The translations under genes and the position numbers were made by a program. A DNA stretch of 64,000 nucleotides. It comes from Nonomuraea guangzhouensis (GTDB lineage Bacteria > Actinomycetota > Actinomycetes > Streptosporangiales > Streptosporangiaceae). Shown here in pieces: positions 19,177-28,341 of the stretch. Below the pieces are notes generated by a model. That model was not told where the DNA came from and made no database searches. It worked only from the letters and a program-made list of their open reading frames with translations. Positions within the stretch are counted from its first letter, which is position 1. The number at the start of each line of letters is the position of its first letter. The stretch is taken from contig NZ_JAHKRM010000014.1 of assembly GCF_019396345.1 (NCBI RefSeq), positions 186,001 through 250,000 of the forward strand. Direction: 5' to 3'.

Positions 19177-21681
19177 TCAGTCGCCGGGCTCGTCGCGCCC
19201 CCGGATCGTCACGAGGCGGGTGAGTTCGACGCGGGAGTTGATCTGCAGCTTGCGGTAGACGTGCCGAAGGTGGAAGGCGACCGTGTGCGCGCTGATGAAC
19301 ATCTGCTCCGCCACCTCCCGGTTGGACCATCCGTCGGCGACCAGGAGCGAGACGTTGAGCTCGGTCTCGGTGAGGCTGCCCCAGCCGCAGACGGGCCGGT
19401 CGGCGTAGCTCCAGTGGCGGTGGCGCACGCCCATGCCGCGCAGCCGCTTGCGGACGCGGGCCGAATCCCGGACGGATCCGATCTCGTGGTAGATCGCGAG
19501 CGCGCGGTCGAGGCTTCCCACCGCGTCGTCGTGCCGCCCGTCGGCGGCCAGCAGGACGCCGAGGTCCTCCGTGGCCGAGGCCTTCCCCCACATGTCGTCG
19601 GAGCGCGCGGCGGCCTGGGTCAGCGCATCGCGGTCGCCGTCGAGCAGGCCGCGCGCGTGCGCGGCGGACGCGGTCAGGGCGAGCACACCCGGGTTGACGG
19701 CCTCCAGTTCCTCTGCGGTGGCAACGATCGTCTTGGCCACCTCGCGGTCGTCCACGGCGAGGGCGACGCGGACCAGCCAGGCGCTCGCGGTGGGGTTGAC
19801 GGCAAGCGTCGAGCGTTGCCGTTCGAGCAGGCCGGCCAGCAGGGGCATCGCCGCCAGCGGCCCATCGCTCGCCTCCGTGATCTGGGCCGTCAGCAGGGCG
19901 TGGCCGGGCGAGTCGCCGTCCAGGCCGGCCATGTGCCGAGCGGCCGCCCGCAGGTCGCCGCGCCGCAGCGTGACCGTGGCCAGGACGGCGGTGGCCACTG
20001 CGGCGGGCAGGGGCGTGGCCCGGTCAGCGGCAAGGCTCAGCGCCCGCTCGGCCTCGCTCGCGGCGCCGTCCAGCCGCCCTTCGAGTAGCTCGGAGCGCGC
20101 CACGAGAGCGGAGATGTCGGCCTCCCAGGCGTGGTGGCCGTGGGCGGACATGTCCTCGCGCGCGTCCTCGACGAGCAGCCGCGCCTCGTCCAGCCGGTGG
20201 AAGTCGGTGAGCATCGCGGCGGAGGCCAGCCGGGCGTCGTACGGATGCACGGCCGAAACGTTCGCGCCGGTCAGCTGCCTGGCGTCGGCGGCCAGCGCCA
20301 GCGCGTCGGTCAGGCGGCCCTCGTCCCGCTCCGTCTCCGCCAGCGCGATCAGGGCCGCCGCTGTGAGCACCGCGCCGTGCCGGCATCCTCCCTCGACGAC
20401 CTCTTGCGCGTACGCGCGGACGGACGCCCCGTCGCTGCGCAGGCGCGTCATGGTGGAGAGGCGCACAAGCAGTGCCCGGTCGCGTATGTGGCCGGGAAGG
20501 TCGGGCACGGCCAGCACCGTCTCGGCCTCCCGCATGGCCTCCTCGAGGCTGCCGGTCAGGTACATAACATCCGAAAGCACGCAGCGCAGCTCGGCCAAGC
20601 TGTGCGTCGAAGCGTGCGCGAAGGAGTTCTCGGCCAGGCCGCCGCGGACCAACTGCTCGGCCTCCCGCAGCCTCCCCTCGGCTATCGCGGTGTCGACGAC
20701 CGCGACCAGGTCGACCTGACCCAGCAGTGCCAGCCGTACGGGCGGCGGGACCCGCTCGGCGACGACGAGCCTGACCAGTTCGTGGCGGAAGGCGAGATCG
20801 TGCGCGGTAGCGGCAAGGATGCCCGCTGCCATGGACTCCTTCACCGCGGGCAGCAGCGCGGCCGGTGTCGTGCCGAGCAGAGCCGCGGCCTGCTCGGGGT
20901 CGAACGACCGGCCGAGCACGGCGGCCGTCTCCACCAGGTTCCTGGCGACTGTGCTCAGGCCGTCGATCCAGTGCCGTACCACTCTGATGAACCGGTCGGG
21001 GACGCGCAGGGCGATGCCGTCGAGGACCTGGCCCTCGTCGACCTGGCCTTCGTCGCGCAGGCCGGTGAGCAGCGCGATGATCAGCAGCGGGTTGCCACCC
21101 GCCGCGTCCACCAGGGCCAGTGTCTCCGGATCCGGCTCGACTCCGAGCGTGTCTGTGGCCAGGGCGACGGCCGCAGACGGGGACAGCGACGAGAGCCGCA
21201 CCCGGCCGGCCCCGTGTCGCTCCAGCAGGTCAAACAGGGAGGCGGACTGGTCCTGTTCGCTGGCGGTTGAGCGGCTCAGCAGCCACCCGATCGGCTGGAG
21301 TTCGAGCAGGCCGTGGAGGGTGCGCAGGGCGACCAGCGTCGCCGGGTCGGCCCACTGCAGGTCGTCGAGCACTGCCAGGACCGGAGCCGTGGCCCGTTCC
21401 TCGAAGCCCGTTCGCAACGCTTCCAGCGCCCGCGAGCCCGGGTCGAGCCGCAGGTCCAGGGTCTCGAACAGGATGCCACACGGCACCAGCTCGCCCAGTT
21501 CCTCCGGCGCGCCCCGGAGCACGGCGATGCCGCGCTCGCCGGCGGTGGCTGCGGACTCGTCGAGCAGCCGGGTCTTGCCGGTCCCTGGCTCTCCGTCCAC
21601 CAGCAGGGTCGCGGCCTTGCCCGCCTGAACGGAGTCGAGCAGGCCGGCCACCTCATGCCATTCCAGTTCGCGTTCCCGCAT
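19177..21681 (-). CDS. LuxR-family regulator with AAA ATPase domain (LAL type)
   Basis: An 834-residue large ATP-binding LuxR regulator. The N-terminal AAA/NACHT-like domain has Walker A VDGEPGTGKTRLL near residue 33 and Walker B VLAVLDDLQWAD near 110. A long helical TPR-like middle and a C-terminal GerE/LuxR helix-turn-helix follow (LTETELNVSLLVADGWSNRE, then EQMFISAHTVAFHLRHVYRK). A strong AGGAGG precedes the ATG. It lies upstream of the small ORF and the dnaK operon on the same strand, which makes it a likely activator of this stress block. The target sites are unknown. Confidence 0.9.
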   Translation of the reverse strand: MRERELEWHEVAGLLDSVQAGKAATLLVDGEPGTGKTRLLDESAATAGERGIAVLRGAPEELGELVPCGILFETLDLRLDPGSRALEALRTGFEERATAPVLAVLDDLQWADPATLVALRTLHGLLELQPIGWLLSRSTASEQDQSASLFDLLERHGAGRVRLSSLSPSAAVALATDTLGVEPDPETLALVDAAGGNPLLIIALLTGLRDEGQVDEGQVLDGIALRVPDRFIRVVRHWIDGLSTVARNLVETAAVLGRSFDPEQAAALLGTTPAALLPAVKESMAAGILAATAHDLAFRHELVRLVVAERVPPPVRLALLGQVDLVAVVDTAIAEGRLREAEQLVRGGLAENSFAHASTHSLAELRCVLSDVMYLTGSLEEAMREAETVLAVPDLPGHIRDRALLVRLSTMTRLRSDGASVRAYAQEVVEGGCRHGAVLTAAALIALAETERDEGRLTDALALAADARQLTGANVSAVHPYDARLASAAMLTDFHRLDEARLLVEDAREDMSAHGHHAWEADISALVARSELLEGRLDGAASEAERALSLAADRATPLPAAVATAVLATVTLRRGDLRAAARHMAGLDGDSPGHALLTAQITEASDGPLAAMPLLAGLLERQRSTLAVNPTASAWLVRVALAVDDREVAKTIVATAEELEAVNPGVLALTASAAHARGLLDGDRDALTQAAARSDDMWGKASATEDLGVLLAADGRHDDAVGSLDRALAIYHEIGSVRDSARVRKRLRGMGVRHRHWSYADRPVCGWGSLTETELNVSLLVADGWSNREVAEQMFISAHTVAFHLRHVYRKLQINSRVELTRLVTIRGRDEPGD

Positions 21682-21817
21682 GTCAGACCTCCTGCCCGCC
21701 GGGGAATGGTGAAGCCCATGCTCCTGCAGATCTTTCGCGCCACTGCACGTCTCGGGGATGTGGCCGGGGAGCAGCCGGGAGAAGAGTTGAGGTGATGCCC
21801 GGAAAGGAGTCGGCGAA

Positions 21818-22246
21818 ATGGCAGAAACCGGCTACGCGCCGTTCAACCGGACAGTGGACAAGACCAACCGCGTCCTGCACGAGATCGAGGAGGCCTGCGG
21901 CTGGCCCTCGGAGCGGCGCAACCATTCCTACGGCGCGCTGCGCGCCGTGCTGCACGCGCTGCGTGACAGGCTGACGGTGGAGGCGAGTGCCCACCTGGCC
22001 GCCCAGCTTCCGCTGCTGTTGCGAGGCGTCTACTTCGACGGCTGGCGGCCGAGCAGCGTCCCGGTGAAGGCGAACCGCGAGCAGTTCCTCGACCGCATAG
22101 GCGCCGAGATGGCCTTCGACCACGACGGGAGTACGGAGGAGATGGTCAGGACGGTCCTGGAGGTGCTCAAGCGTCACATCAGCGAAGGCGAGTGGGAGGA
22201 CGTGAAGGCCGGGATGCCGAAGGAACTCGCCTCCATGTTCCCGTAG
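21818..22246 (+). CDS. DUF2267 domain protein
   Basis: A 142-residue soluble helical protein with the DUF2267 pattern: NHSYGALRAVLHALRDRL, AHLAAQLPLLLRGVYFDGW, FLDRIGAEM and AGMPKELASMFP. The function is unknown. Family members often occur in stress-gene clusters of actinobacteria and rhizobia. AAAGGAG lies 8 bases before the ATG. It is divergent from the LuxR-type regulator, so the 136-base gap must hold both promoters. Confidence 0.85.
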   Translation: MAETGYAPFNRTVDKTNRVLHEIEEACGWPSERRNHSYGALRAVLHALRDRLTVEASAHLAAQLPLLLRGVYFDGWRPSSVPVKANREQFLDRIGAEMAFDHDGSTEEMVRTVLEVLKRHISEGEWEDVKAGMPKELASMFP

Positions 22247-22253
22247 CGACATG

Positions 22254-22505
22254 TCAGCTCCTCCTCCGGCTGCTTTCGCGGAGGGCGCGGAGGAGTCGCA
22301 GCGGCAGGAGGCCCACCAGGGGAGCTCGCTTGCCGAGATCGTCGCGGTCCTCCTTGTCGAAGGCGCGGGCGTAGCGGCCGGCGTCCCGGGCGCTCGCGTA
22401 GCGCTTGGCGCCGCCTGCTCCGCAGCCGCGCTGACAATGCCAGCGCATCGTCTCCCCCTCGTCCTCGAAGCGGAAACGATGCCCGAAAATCCGACAAAGA
22501 AGCAT
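22254..22505 (-). CDS. small conserved hypothetical protein, 83 aa
   Basis: Starts MLLCRIFGHRFRFEDEGETM, followed by RWHCQRGCGAGGAKRYAS, with three Cys (one early, then CxxxC) and nearby His residues that could bind a metal. The C-terminal helix is basic. Small proteins with this layout are frequent in actinobacteria. The function is unknown. AAGG lies about 8 bases before the ATG. It converges on the DUF2267 gene and is divergent from the MFS gene. Confidence 0.65.
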   Translation of the reverse strand: MLLCRIFGHRFRFEDEGETMRWHCQRGCGAGGAKRYASARDAGRYARAFDKEDRDDLGKRAPLVGLLPLRLLRALRESSRRRS

Positions 22506-22574
22506 CAAAACGACCTTACTGCCGACATCCCTCCGGAGCACCGCTGAAGGACGTTCCGTGAAGGAGCTTTGACC

Positions 22575-24431
22575 ATGACCACAGAAGGCATTGGCGTCAT
22601 CCGGACCAACATCCCGGCCCGGCTGGATCGGCTGCCCTGGTCCCGATTCCACTGGAGAGTGGTGCTGGGCCTGGGAACGGTGTGGATCCTCGACGGGCTG
22701 GAGGTGACCATCGTCGGCGCTGTCGCCTCCCGCATGACGGAGCGCGGCAGCGGCATCGCCGTCAACAGTGCCGACATCGGCACTGCGGCGGCCGTCTACG
22801 TCGCCGGCGCGTGCGTAGGAGCTCTGCTGTTCGGGCAGCTCACGGACCGGCTTGGCCGCAAGAAGATGTTCATGTTCACGCTGGGCCTCTACATGGCCGC
22901 CACCGTGGCCACCACCTTCGCGTTCGCGCCCTGGTACCTGTTCCTCATGCGCTTCCTGACCGGGATGGGCATCGGGGGCGAGTACGCGGCGATCAACTCG
23001 GCCATCGACGAGCTCATCCCGGCACGCAACCGGGGCCGGGTGGACCTGGCCATCAACGGTAGTTACTGGGTCGGGGCGGCCATCGGCAGCGTCGCCGCGC
23101 TGGCCTTCCTCAGCACCGCCCTCTTCCCGATGGACATCGGCTGGCGGCTGGCGTTCATCATCGGCGGTGTGCTCGGATTCGCCATCATGTTCACCCGTCG
23201 AAGCCTTCCCGAGAGTCCCCGCTGGCTGTTCATCCACGGCCACGCCGAGGAAGCCGAGCGCATCGTGGACCAGATCGAGGCTGAGATCGGCGGCGACCTG
23301 CCCCCGCCCAAGGGCGAGATCACGGTCAGGCAACGCGACGCCATCCCGTTCCGGGAGATCGCCAGGGTGGCCATGAAGCGCTACCCGCGCCGGGTGATCC
23401 TCGGCCTGGCCCTCTTCATCGGCCAGGCGTTCCTCTACAACGCCGTCACCTTCGACCTGGGCACGCTGCTGCACGGCTTCTTCGGCGTGACCTCCGGCAA
23501 TATCCCGTACTTCATGGCCGTCTTCGCGCTCGGCAATTTCCTCGGGCCTCTCCTGCTGGGACGCTGGTTCGACACCGTCGGCCGGATACCCATGATCGCC
23601 GGAACCTACCTGGTCTCCGCCGCTCTGACTGGGCTGATCGCCATCCTGCTGCTCAACCAGGCATTGTCCACCAACTCATTCATGGCTCTGCTGGCCCTGA
23701 CCTTCTTCGTCGCCTCCGCGGGAGCAGCCTCCGCCTACCTGACCGTCAGCGAGGTCTTCCCGATGGAGACGCGCGCGCTGGCCATCGCCTTGTTCTTCGC
23801 GGTCGGCACCGCGGTCGGCGGCATCACCGGACCGGCGCTGTTCGGCCAATTCATCCACAGCGGCAACATGAGCCTGGTCGCACTCGGATTCTTCATCGGC
23901 GCGGTCGCCATGGCCATCGGCGGCATCGCCGAATTGCTACTCGGCGTCCGCGCCGAACAGCAATCGCTGGAGAACATCGCTCGTCCGCTGACGGCGGAGG
24001 AGGCCGAGGCCCAACCCGCTGAGCACGCCGCCATGATCAAGGACGAGCGCGAGCGAGGCATGACCCGACAGGAAAAGCTCCGGGACCTGGAGCGCCGAGA
24101 CCGCACCCGCCTGCGCCGCGAACACGACTCCACAGGCTCCCGCCGCTTCCGGCTGGGACCTGGTAGCACGTTCCCCTCTCCAGGCATGCTCGGAACCAGT
24201 GGGCCGACCAGCCGATTCACCGCCGTCTCCGACGAGCAGCTCGATCGGGAGATCGAGCTGCTCGTCCGCGCTCTGGAGGAAGACGGCCCGGCCGACCGGC
24301 AGACCCTCGCACTGCGCGTCCACGCCCGCGCATGGGGTCCCGGCCGGTTCCGCGTCGCCCTGCGCCAGACCATCCGAGAGGGACGTGCCCACCCACTGCC
24401 AGACGGCCGGTACGGCTCGCCGCAGAGGTAA
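22575..24431 (+). CDS. MFS transporter (metabolite/sugar porter type) with C-terminal extension
   Basis: A 618-residue protein. Residues 1-460 are a 12-helix major facilitator with the motifs GQLTDRLGRKKMFMFTLG, GIGGEYAAINSAIDELIP, PESPRWLFIHG and VSEVFPMETRALAIA, typical of the metabolite:H+ symporter and sugar-porter groups. The substrate is not predictable. An unusual cytoplasmic tail of about 140 residues follows: a charged helix, a Pro/Gly linker and a small domain with VSDEQLDREIELLVRALEED. AAGGAG lies 8 bases before the ATG at 22575, so the earlier in-frame TTG is not the start. Confidence 0.88.
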   Translation: MTTEGIGVIRTNIPARLDRLPWSRFHWRVVLGLGTVWILDGLEVTIVGAVASRMTERGSGIAVNSADIGTAAAVYVAGACVGALLFGQLTDRLGRKKMFMFTLGLYMAATVATTFAFAPWYLFLMRFLTGMGIGGEYAAINSAIDELIPARNRGRVDLAINGSYWVGAAIGSVAALAFLSTALFPMDIGWRLAFIIGGVLGFAIMFTRRSLPESPRWLFIHGHAEEAERIVDQIEAEIGGDLPPPKGEITVRQRDAIPFREIARVAMKRYPRRVILGLALFIGQAFLYNAVTFDLGTLLHGFFGVTSGNIPYFMAVFALGNFLGPLLLGRWFDTVGRIPMIAGTYLVSAALTGLIAILLLNQALSTNSFMALLALTFFVASAGAASAYLTVSEVFPMETRALAIALFFAVGTAVGGITGPALFGQFIHSGNMSLVALGFFIGAVAMAIGGIAELLLGVRAEQQSLENIARPLTAEEAEAQPAEHAAMIKDERERGMTRQEKLRDLERRDRTRLRREHDSTGSRRFRLGPGSTFPSPGMLGTSGPTSRFTAVSDEQLDREIELLVRALEEDGPADRQTLALRVHARAWGPGRFRVALRQTIREGRAHPLPDGRYGSPQR

Positions 24432-24534
24432 ACTCCGCACCTATCCGTCGCCGTACCTCGTCCCCGTCCCGGCCGGGGACATATTCCACGGCCGGTGGAC
24501 GCTGGAGAGGGCTGACGGCGGGATCGGCCTGCCC

Positions 24535-25092
24535 TCATCCGGAAGCACTGGAGTCGCCGCGCCCGTCGGCGGACAAAGCGGGCCGTCGCTGCGACCAGCG
24601 CACCAGCGCTAGCGCCGCGACCAGCATCAAGGCGCTCCCTGCGTAGACGACCAGCTCCATGAGCTGCTGGCGGCTCGCCGCCAGATTCCCCGGGATCGTC
24701 AGCCGGACGACCACGGACAGGATGTGGCGGATGATCGCGATGATGCCCACGATGATGAACGGTTCGAGCTGCAGGCTGCCGCCCGCGAGGTGGGTCTGCA
24801 CCGTCACGAAGATCTCCAGCACGATCAGCACAAGGAGCAGCTCCTCGAGGATGACGATGATCTTCTCAGTGCCGGACGCTCCTCCTTGGACGACCGTAAG
24901 GATCATCAGGGCCAGAATGCCGACGCCCAGGGCCAGCAGCGCGAACGACACTAGGTAGAGGATCCCGTGCTCGGCGGCGGCCAGCATGGCCAGCAGCCGC
25001 CTGTTCTCCGGCCTCTGGGCGACCTTGTGTACCGCGGCGTCGGCCGGAGACGGAGGTCCGGGCGCGCCTGATGTGTCCGGTGGGTTGTTCAT
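24535..25092 (-). CDS. PsiE-family membrane protein
   Basis: A 185-residue protein with four membrane helices (about residues 48-70, 82-100, 115-135 and 148-168). It has the PsiE-type motifs EKIIVILEELLLVLIVLEIF and LEPFIIVGIIAIIRHIL. PsiE was first named as phosphate-starvation inducible in E. coli, and its biochemical role is unknown. It is also a regular member of the proteobacterial heat-resistance locus (tLST), interesting next to ClpB and thioredoxin here. The ATG at 25092 is preferred over longer options because the N terminus before the first helix is then of normal length. Confidence 0.85.
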   Translation of the reverse strand: MNNPPDTSGAPGPPSPADAAVHKVAQRPENRRLLAMLAAAEHGILYLVSFALLALGVGILALMILTVVQGGASGTEKIIVILEELLLVLIVLEIFVTVQTHLAGGSLQLEPFIIVGIIAIIRHILSVVVRLTIPGNLAASRQQLMELVVYAGSALMLVAALALVRWSQRRPALSADGRGDSSASG

Positions 25093-25527
25093 GGGCTGTA
25101 CCTGTGATCGTGCTGTGTGTGCCGGCGACCGTCGTACAGAGTGCCCATACCCCTGGTCCGGCACGCGCGAATCTCCCGGTCCGGTGCGGTGCCAGCCATC
25201 AACTGCCCAGCTCGGACACCCCGCTCGCGGCGCGGTAGACGGTCAGCGTCTCCTCGGGGGTGCGCACCCAGCCGGGCGATGTCGCCGGGATCGGCGGCGC
25301 GGACGACGGCCGCAATCGCAGCCAGCGCAAGGACGGCTGCAGCCGTCGTCCATCGGATCCACCGATCCGACGCTCTCGCCTGTGTAGGGAGCGCTTGCGG
25401 AAGCTCCGCCGACGCCAGAGCTGGGCCTGATCTGTGTGCCGTCGGCGGGCTCGACAGGAACCGCCATCGAGATCACGGTCCACTCAGGAAGGGCACGAAT
25501 TTCCGGACTGAGCCTGAGCGGCCTGAC

Positions 25528-25915
25528 GTTTTCACCGCGGCCTCGCTGCTCTGTGGCCTGGCGGGAAACCAGGAACTGCTGATTGCCGGGCGGTTCCTCC
25601 AGGGCATCGGCGGTGCCATGGCCAGCGCCGTGACCCTGGGCTTGATCGTGACGGTCTTCACCGAGCCGCGCGAACAGGCCAAGGCGATCGGCGTCATCGC
25701 CGGCGGTGTGCTCACCCAGGCTGGCCGGCTGGCATTCGATCTTCTTCATCAACGTCCCCATCGGGGTCGTCATCGTGGCCCTGGCCGTACACCTCTTCAC
25801 GCCCGACCGCGGACTTGGCGCGGGAGCCGACCTGCTAGGCGCGTTCCTGGTCACCTCAGGCCTGATGCTGCTCGTATACACCATCAACAAGGCTGACGAA
25901 CGTGGCTGGGGCTAA
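25528..25915 (+). pseudogene. decayed DHA2-type MFS drug transporter
   Basis: Fragments of a 14-helix drug exporter in two frames. First comes FTAASLLCGLAGNQELLIAG with GRFLQGIGGAMASAVTLGLI and VFTEPREQAKAIGV. Then, in a different frame from about 25720, GWHSIFFINVPIGVVIVALA and DLLGAFLVTSGLMLLVYTIN. The short glycine-rich stretch that normally separates AKAIGV from GGVLT is missing, so a small deletion accompanies the frameshift. The N-terminal and C-terminal halves are absent. Confidence 0.75.
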
Positions 25916-26001
25916 TCCCTGTGAGACCACGGTCGCCGATCTCCCTGCCACGTCCGACGGCCTCTGAGGTGGGTGCAGAGAGGGCGCAGACGTCTGATGG
26001 G

Positions 26002-26925
26002 CTAGGAGAGCGGGGAGGAGCGATCTTGTCCTGTTCTGTCCCTTCTGATTGCGCTGACTTTCACGTAGCGCGGGATGCGGCTGATCCCCGTGAGCTGGAA
26101 GCCGTCCGGCATCATCACCCCCTGGCTGGTGAGTCGTGGCTGGGAGGACGGGCCTCGATCTGGGAGGCAGGCAACGACGTGATCCACAAGATCGTCTGTC
26201 AGGAAGGGCGCGGCCAACTCCGTGCCACCGTCGAGCAGTAGGTGTCGGACTCCGCCCGCGTGGAGCGTCTCCAGGAGCTCTCGATGATCGAGCTGGTGGG
26301 GGTCGGCAGGCAGTCGGATCATGCCCGATCCATGGCTGCGCGGCGTTGCCTCGTCCAGACGTCCATCGGCGTCCAGGACGGCATCGGCGATGAGGAGCAG
26401 GTCGCGCGCTGAAGGGATGCGCTGGAGCGCTCCGGCCTGTCCTTCGGAGGTCTCGACGTAGAGCCAGGTGAGGGCGGGGCGGCTCAGGGCCAGCGAGGTG
26501 TGCCATGGGCCGAGCACAAGTAGGGCTTCCTCGGAGAGTACGTCGGTTTCGACGCTAACCCCGGCCTTCAGCAGCTCGTTCACGCCACCGTCTCCTCTGG
26601 AGGTGGGGTCGATCAAGGCGATGACCACGCGGGCGATCCCGGCGTCGATCAGGAGCTGGCGGCAGGCGGGTGTGTGCCCGGCGTGGTTGCAGGGCTCCAG
26701 TGTCACCACGGCGGTTCCGCCTCTTGATGCGGGGCCGGCGGCCAGCAAGGCGTTCCCCTCGGCGTGGGCTTCGCCCTTGCGGGCGTGGTACCCCTCGCCG
26801 ATCGGCTGGCCGGTCGCGTCGAGGATCACGCAGCCGACGGGCGGGTTGGGGCTCGTGGAGCCGAGTCCGTGGGCGGACAGGGCGATGGCCCGTCGCATGG
26901 CCTGGAGTTCGAGACTGGAGGCCAT
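26002..26925 (-). CDS. RibD-like deaminase/reductase homologue
   Basis: A 307-residue protein. The N-terminal cytidine-deaminase-fold domain has the zinc motifs HAEGNALLAAG and LEPCNHAGHTPACRQ, as in riboflavin enzyme RibD (deaminates diaminohydroxyphosphoribosyl-aminopyrimidine). The C-terminal reductase domain is shortened and diverged but keeps GVRHLLLDGGTELAAPFL. No other riboflavin genes are nearby. The start overlaps the stop of the XRE regulator (TGATG), so the two form an operon that faces the thymidylate-synthase-like operon. A role on a modified pyrimidine in that pathway is possible but not shown. Confidence 0.8.
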   Translation of the reverse strand: MASSLELQAMRRAIALSAHGLGSTSPNPPVGCVILDATGQPIGEGYHARKGEAHAEGNALLAAGPASRGGTAVVTLEPCNHAGHTPACRQLLIDAGIARVVIALIDPTSRGDGGVNELLKAGVSVETDVLSEEALLVLGPWHTSLALSRPALTWLYVETSEGQAGALQRIPSARDLLLIADAVLDADGRLDEATPRSHGSGMIRLPADPHQLDHRELLETLHAGGVRHLLLDGGTELAAPFLTDDLVDHVVACLPDRGPSSQPRLTSQGVMMPDGFQLTGISRIPRYVKVSAIRRDRTGQDRSSPLS

Positions 26926-28130
26926 CAGCTTGCCACCGCGTCAGCGAGGGCCAGCCGGAACGCGGCCACGGAGGGGAGCCGGCGATGGATGCTCAACGAG
27001 CGCTCGACCGAGGTCAGCACGTTGATGATCCTCACCGAACCGGCAGCACGAGCGATGTCGAGAGCTTCCCCTGCGGTGGTGGCAGCGTGTTCGGGCTCTC
27101 CCTGGCCGGCATAAGCGGCAGCCATACCGGCCAGGGCCATTCCGCGGTCCCGTCGGTAAACCGCCGGCAAGGCAGGTAGGGCGCTCTCGTAGGTGGCGAC
27201 CGCGCGGGCGGGCTGCTTGAGCTCCAGCCAGCAGTGGGCGCGCTGGATCTCGACGTAGGCGGGCGTGCAGAACGACCCGTGTCCGCCTCGGGCGTCGCCG
27301 TCATCGTGCACCGAGGAGGCCAGCGCGTGCGCCTGGTCCAGCTTCCGCTGGCAGGGTCGTTCCTCTTCGTCGAGTGCGTGTCCTTGGGCTTGTTGCTGGA
27401 TGATCGCCGCTTGCATGGGCGCGGGCAGATCAGTCTGCCGGAGCGCGGAGGTGGCCAGGCCGAGTACGTCACCGGCGCGTCGGCCGCTCATCGCCTGCTG
27501 GCTGCCCCGGAACATGGTCCACGCGATCATCTGGTCATCGCCGATCTCGTAGGCCCAGGTCGCCGCCCGGTCGGTCCAGCGTTCGGCCTGCTCCATGTCT
27601 CCGGCGTCCTCATGCAGCCATGCCGCCGATTCGGCATACCGAGTCGCCAACCGGAGCACCTCGACGCGGTCGCTTCCGCGGGCGGGGACGAGCAGTTCCT
27701 CAAGGACGGTGATCTGCTCACAGACCGCCGGGATCGTGTGCCGAGGGCCCAGCAGGTTGTCGCGCTGCACCAGCAGGTGCCACTGCTCGCGTAGGTGATC
27801 CAGAACGTCGCCGAACTGCTTCCCAGCGGGTATCGAGGCCTGCGCGTTGCGCCGAAGCGGCGTCGCGTTCTTCGGGGCCTGGCCGCCGAACAGCTCAGGC
27901 TCGCTCATGTCGAGGGCCTTGCAGAGCAGCATGCGGTCGATGGCGTTGGGCTTGTAGGTCCCTGCCTCCCAGTAGCGGATGTTCCGGCACAGGCTCGCGG
28001 TCTGCGCGAGCGGCATGTCGTCCCCGGCGGCCTGGCGCATGCGCCGTACCAGGCCCTTCTGGCTGAGGAGCCGGTCCAGCCTGGCCTGGCGGAGCCGTAT
28101 GGCCCACTCGGGCGTCACCTGATCATCCAT
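26925..28130 (-). CDS. XRE-family regulator with TPR domain
   Basis: A 401-residue regulator. The N-terminal helix-turn-helix lies at about residues 10-70 (LRQARLDRLLSQKGLVRRMR, then TASLCRNIRYWEAGTYKP). The rest is TPR-like helices (EQAERWTDRAATWAYEIGDD, KQPARAVATYESALPALP, GEPEHAATTAGEALDIARAA). This layout is common for regulators of actinomycete specialised metabolism. The ATG giving MDDQVTPEW is chosen because the helix-turn-helix begins right after it and the upstream extension has no family match. It is divergent from the synthase operon 212 bases away and is the likely cluster regulator. Confidence 0.85.
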   Translation of the reverse strand: MDDQVTPEWAIRLRQARLDRLLSQKGLVRRMRQAAGDDMPLAQTASLCRNIRYWEAGTYKPNAIDRMLLCKALDMSEPELFGGQAPKNATPLRRNAQASIPAGKQFGDVLDHLREQWHLLVQRDNLLGPRHTIPAVCEQITVLEELLVPARGSDRVEVLRLATRYAESAAWLHEDAGDMEQAERWTDRAATWAYEIGDDQMIAWTMFRGSQQAMSGRRAGDVLGLATSALRQTDLPAPMQAAIIQQQAQGHALDEEERPCQRKLDQAHALASSVHDDGDARGGHGSFCTPAYVEIQRAHCWLELKQPARAVATYESALPALPAVYRRDRGMALAGMAAAYAGQGEPEHAATTAGEALDIARAAGSVRIINVLTSVERSLSIHRRLPSVAAFRLALADAVAS

Positions 28131-28341
28131 CCGTATGCACCTCACCGCGAAGAGGGAGGGAAGGGGGCGGAAAGCCTTCCTCGTGCTTCCCTCAGTCTCC
28201 CCTCCCGCCACTGTGTCTCACCAGGCTGTGATGGATCTGTGCCTGTCCGGCGCCGGAGTCACGTTCCGGCCGGGCTGTTCGATTCGGGGACTCCTTATCA
28301 CCCGACACCTGCCCTTGAAGCGGGCCAGGAAGGGGACATCA
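28131..28341. promoter_or_regulatory. divergent promoter region of the nucleoside-like cluster
   Basis: This 211-base gap separates the regulator operon from the eight-gene operon and must hold both promoters. GGAGTC (28255-28260) and GACTCC (28289-28294) form a spaced inverted repeat that could be an operator. I could not identify a confident -10/-35 pair. AAGGGG at about 28331 is the ribosome site of the next gene. Confidence 0.4.

Noticed and set aside
22254..23474. 406-residue minus-strand frame
   Set aside because: Only its last 83 codons (22254-22505) are a real gene; the rest is antisense to the MFS gene.
26002..26925. Riboflavin biosynthesis gene ribD
   Set aside because: No other rib genes are present and the reductase half is short; a different substrate is more likely.
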